Shown: one piece after another, positions 61,510-64,000 of the stretch
How the letters are laid out: the number at the start of each line of letters is the position of its first letter
Position numbering within the stretch: the stretch's first letter is position 1
From: G965197555 sp965197555
Lineage (GTDB): Bacteria > Chloroflexota > Dehalococcoidia > Lucifugimonadales > UBA3495
Direction of reading: 5' to 3'
DNA: 64,000 bases
Assembly (NCBI GenBank): GCA_965197555.1
Contig: OZ240213.1
Coordinates: 558,001-622,000, forward strand
Translations under genes and position numbers: made by a program
Notes under the pieces: model-generated
The model's input: only the letters and a program-made list of their open reading frames with translations
What the model was told of the DNA's origin: nothing
Database searches by the model: none

Positions 61510-61944
61510 TTGGACGGGATTCTAGTAAAGCTGGTGGAGACAGAACGGGAGTTGGAAGCGGCCATCGGGGTCCGTTTCCGGGTCTTTGTGGCCGAGCAAT
61601 CGGTCCCTCCGGAGGAGGAGTTGGACGAAGCCGACGCCACCGCGATCCACGCTATCGCTCTTCTGGACGGTGAGGTGGTAGGGACCGGCCGTCTGCTGCT
61701 GGGAGACGGCGACACGGTCCACATCGGTCGCATGGCCGTGGATGCACCGCAGCGCCGCCGGGGTATAGGGGGCGCAATCCTAGAGTTTCTGGAAGGGGAA
61801 GCGCGCGGCCGCGGGTACCAACGCTCCGTACTGCACGCCCAAGAATACGTCAAGGAGTTCTATGCGAGCCACGGCTACCAGCAACACGGCGAGTCGTTTC
61901 TGGAGGTCAATATCCCCCACATCGAGATGAGAAAGGGGTTATGA
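61510..61944 (+). CDS. GNAT family N-acetyltransferase
   Basis: 144 residues from a TTG with AGGAGG 5 bases upstream. FRVFVAEQSVPPEEELDEAD, VVGTGRLLLGDGDTVHIGRMAV, the acetyl-CoA loop QRRRGIGGAIL (Q-x-x-R-G-x-G), and FYASHGYQQHGESFLEVNIPH match the ElaA-like group. Target amine unknown. Confidence 0.87.
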   Translation: MDGILVKLVETERELEAAIGVRFRVFVAEQSVPPEEELDEADATAIHAIALLDGEVVGTGRLLLGDGDTVHIGRMAVDAPQRRRGIGGAILEFLEGEARGRGYQRSVLHAQEYVKEFYASHGYQQHGESFLEVNIPHIEMRKGL

Positions 61945-62006
61945 GACCTCATACCTCAGTGTTAATTTCCGCCGTCACCGTTAAAAGCCGAAAGTTGTCC
62001 GCTGGG

Positions 62007-62333
62007 TTACACCACCGGCGCCGCTGACAGTACCGGCTCGATGACCTTGACCTCTATCTTGGCGATGTGGGTCTGCGGCAGGTCCCCTAACGCCTTCCGC
62101 TCTGGAGATTCGAAATAAGCGGCCTCCTTGGCCGGTATCTCTTCCGCGTTGGTGAAGCTGCGTACCCATAGAAATTCAGTACGGTCGGCATTGACCCAGG
62201 TCCGCTCCACCGGCATACTCATTTTCTGGTGTATGGGTCGAATTTGCTCCTCGAAGAGCTTGAGCCAGGAATCCATCATTCCTCGGTTGATGGTGTAAAT
62301 CCTCAGTTGGGAGACCACTTTGCTCCCCTCCAT
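62007..62333 (-). CDS. NIPSNAP family protein
   Basis: 108 residues: LRIYTINRGMMDSWLKLFEEQIRPIHQKMSM with the NIPSNAP dimeric ferredoxin-like pattern and WVRSFTNAEEIPAKEAAYFES. Small NIPSNAP proteins occur next to catabolic enzymes and may be accessory or redox-related. Same strand as the downstream-starting enolase-superfamily gene, 27 bases apart. Confidence 0.85.
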   Translation of the reverse strand: MEGSKVVSQLRIYTINRGMMDSWLKLFEEQIRPIHQKMSMPVERTWVNADRTEFLWVRSFTNAEEIPAKEAAYFESPERKALGDLPQTHIAKIEVKVIEPVLSAAPVV

Positions 62334-62360
62334 AATTTGAATCAGGATAAGACAGGAAAG

Positions 62361-63461
62361 CTAATTCAACTGGTAGTCCCGGATAGCTGCTTGGCTGAAC
62401 TCTAGCCCCAGCCCGGGTTTGTCCGGCACCACGATGTCACCGTCTACCAGCTCCGGCGTTTCCTCGAAGAGCCTCAAGGTCCAAGGCATATACTCCACCG
62501 TCAGCCCGTTGGGCACTGCCGCCACCAATTGCACGTGGACTTCCGGCACCAGGTGGCTGACCACCGGTAAATTGAAGGCCTCGGCCATCCCGGCCACCTT
62601 CCGCCACTGAGTGATTCCACCCACCCGTAACAGGTCGATCATGACTATGTCGATCGACCGGTGCTCCAACATGTGCCGGAAGGGAACGATCCCATAGTGG
62701 TACTCCCCAGCCGCGATGGGCGTGGTCAATGCGTCGGCCACCCGGGCCAGACCCTGGTAATCGTCGTGGGCTACTACGTCCTCGAGCCAGTATAAGTGGT
62801 AGTCCTCCAGCCTGCGGCCGATGTCTATGGCTTGGTTGACGTTCCAAAGCTGGTTGATATCGCACATCAGGTCGATGTCCTCGCCGATCCCGTCGCGCAG
62901 GACTTTAATTCGCTCCAATTCCCGGCCCACGGTGGGCTCTGCGCCCAACTGGGTCTTCATTTGCTTGAACCCCATTTCGGCCAATCGAGGCCCTGCCTCA
63001 ATCAAGTATTCCAGGTGGTAGTTGCGCATCAATGCCCCGCTGGCATAGGTGGGTGCCCGGTCCCGGTAACCCCCCAGCAAAGCGCACACTGACTGGCCCA
63101 AAGCCTTGCCATTTATGTCCCAGAGAGCCATGTCCACCGCTGACAGGGCCAGGGTCAATATCCCACCGGGCCCCGCCCCGCCAGACGCGGCCCTGAGAAA
63201 ATCGAAAACTGCCTCCACGCGCATTGGGTCTTGGCCAATCACCAACTGGCACAGGGAGTCCAGCGCTGCCTTTAAAGAAGGAGTCATGGGGTTGGAGGTA
63301 GTGCCTGGGATAAAGGTCAGGCCGATGCCCTTGATTCCCTCATCGGTCTCCAGCTCAAGGGTAACAAAATCTCGGGTGGCATCCCCTACCGGGATCCCCA
63401 CCACCAAGGGGCTGTCGGCGGGGGTGCGTAACACTCGAGTCTTAGCGCCTGTAACTCTCAT
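62361..63461 (-). CDS. mandelate racemase/muconate lactonizing enzyme family protein
   Basis: 366 residues from the ATG at 63461; the longer frame adds unconserved residues. Enolase-superfamily layout: N-terminal capping domain, GFKQMKTQLG (Lys base region), metal ligands in LMCDINQLW (Asp), YWLEDVV (Glu) and IAAGEYHYG (Glu), and VVSHLVPEVHVQLVAAVPN with the His acid/base. Acts on sugar acids or related carboxylates by proton abstraction. Follows NIPSNAP in the same direction of transcription order (this gene first). Confidence 0.9.
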   Translation of the reverse strand: MRVTGAKTRVLRTPADSPLVVGIPVGDATRDFVTLELETDEGIKGIGLTFIPGTTSNPMTPSLKAALDSLCQLVIGQDPMRVEAVFDFLRAASGGAGPGGILTLALSAVDMALWDINGKALGQSVCALLGGYRDRAPTYASGALMRNYHLEYLIEAGPRLAEMGFKQMKTQLGAEPTVGRELERIKVLRDGIGEDIDLMCDINQLWNVNQAIDIGRRLEDYHLYWLEDVVAHDDYQGLARVADALTTPIAAGEYHYGIVPFRHMLEHRSIDIVMIDLLRVGGITQWRKVAGMAEAFNLPVVSHLVPEVHVQLVAAVPNGLTVEYMPWTLRLFEETPELVDGDIVVPDKPGLGLEFSQAAIRDYQLN

Positions 63462-63647
63462 AGCGCTTGCCTTTCCAGCAATACTTGACAACCAATAAGC
63501 TTCAGCGAGCTGCGTACCTAATTCTATCACAGGGCCCCGGGCCTGCCGGGGGTGTTGCGGACCGACCGGCGCCATGGTCTACAATACCTGGGAGGAGAAC
63601 AACAGCCGTTCCGTTCATGAGACCGGTGCTGCAATTGGAGGTGGCCC

Positions 63648-64000
63648 ATGGCCGAGAACCCTGAAGAAATCAAAGAACTTGTACGGGAGAGATACGGTGC
63701 CAAAGCAAGGGGCGTCATCGAGTTGACGGACATTTCGCAGCCCGCGGATAGCCTCCAGGCTTGTTGCTCCCCAGCGGACTTGGAGCGGGCCTTTACGATC
63801 TATTCCGAAGGTCAGTTGGCGGGCTTACCCCCGGAGTCAGTGGCGGCCTCGGCCGGCTGTGGCAACCCCACTGCTTTGGCAGGGCTCCACCAGGGGGAAA
63901 AAGTCCTTGACCTGGGTTCGGGCGGGGGAATTGACTGTTTCATCGCGGCCCAGCAGGTAGGACAGGAGGGCCGGGTCTTCGGCTTGGACATGACGACCGA
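63648..64000 (+). CDS. arsM: arsenite methyltransferase ArsM, 3' end beyond the window
   Basis: The first 117 codons only, ATG with GGAGG 7 bases upstream. SAM-dependent arsenite methyltransferase: ACCSP (conserved Cys pair), FTIYSEGQLAGLPPESV, SAGCGNPTALAG, then VLDLGSGGGIDCFIAAQQVG. The conserved Cys in SAGCGNP is one of the arsenic-binding cysteines. The rest of the gene lies to the right. Confidence 0.9.
   Translation, partial: MAENPEEIKELVRERYGAKARGVIELTDISQPADSLQACCSPADLERAFTIYSEGQLAGLPPESVAASAGCGNPTALAGLHQGEKVLDLGSGGGIDCFIAAQQVGQEGRVFGLDMTT

Overview
The window reads as one stretch of chromosome from a Chloroflexota-like bacterium, most probably related to Dehalococcoidia/SAR202. This rests on gene content, not on a marker phylogeny: a MoeA fused to a periplasmic-binding-like domain, scattered FMN/F420 luciferase-like oxidoreductases, enolase-superfamily, amidohydrolase-2, carboxymuconolactone-decarboxylase and NIPSNAP proteins, and an HTH protein with a CPLPxCKYDDP-type cysteine cluster. 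Base composition is moderately GC-rich by eye. Most genes are ordinary and tightly packed, with short accessory islets between them.

Layout. 0.1-5.7 kb: cytochrome c maturation block (cytochrome c lipoprotein, ccmH, ccmF, a ccmI-like gene, an unrecognised membrane-anchored protein, ccmG). 6-14 kb: ROK kinase, an SDR lacking its catalytic Tyr, a nuclease/DUF2283-HTH toxin-antitoxin-like pair, transposase debris, FAH hydrolase, GlmS-like SIS protein, a methyltransferase with no canonical start codon, and an MFS carrier. 14.2-16.1 kb: a perfect parS-like palindrome, then nadE. 16.1-17.3 kb: a 1.2-kb array of palindromic repeats. 17.4-24.3 kb: RidA, MoeA-PBP, MoeA, RidA, then rel. 24.6-30.7 kb: a set of catabolic-looking enzymes (PuuE-like deacetylase, SnoaL, LLM oxidoreductase, CMD, cupin, ABM, amidohydrolase, VOC). 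30.9-31.5 kb: tRNA-Lys followed by a decayed islet (LRR fragment, frameshifted antitoxin, PIN-toxin tail). 31.8-36.3 kb: DUF5671 membrane protein, ilvE, LLM, a MITE-like element, lspA. 36.8-40.7 kb: an islet of three secreted proteins of unknown function, a PAS-LuxR regulator and an IS5-like transposase stump. 40.9-49 kb: epimerase, rsmG, RAM protein, two acyl-CoA dehydrogenases, enoyl-CoA hydratase, a Cys-cluster HTH regulator with a LexA-box-like operator, a RelBE-type pair, HIT and YqeK. 49.3-54.1 kb: argJ-argB-argD plus an aminotransferase on the minus strand. 54.4-64 kb: DUF1015, alanine-glyoxylate-type aminotransferase, uvrD/pcrA, Zn alcohol dehydrogenase, GNAT, NIPSNAP, a mandelate-racemase-type enzyme, and the start of arsM at the right edge.

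The most unusual observations are: the ACG (or missing) start codon of the 12.2-kb methyltransferase; the isolated parS-like site at 14.2 kb; a GAAC-N4-GTTC operator lying inside the -35/-10 spacer of the Cys-cluster HTH gene; the modular repeat array with dispersed relatives; the regulator plus secreted-protein islet; and several decaying toxin/mobile-element remnants (HEPN, VapBC, LRR, two transposases). I did not find one clear, wholly new multi-gene system. The best candidates for undescribed biology are the 36.8-40.3 kb secreted-protein islet and the Cys-cluster HTH with its operator.
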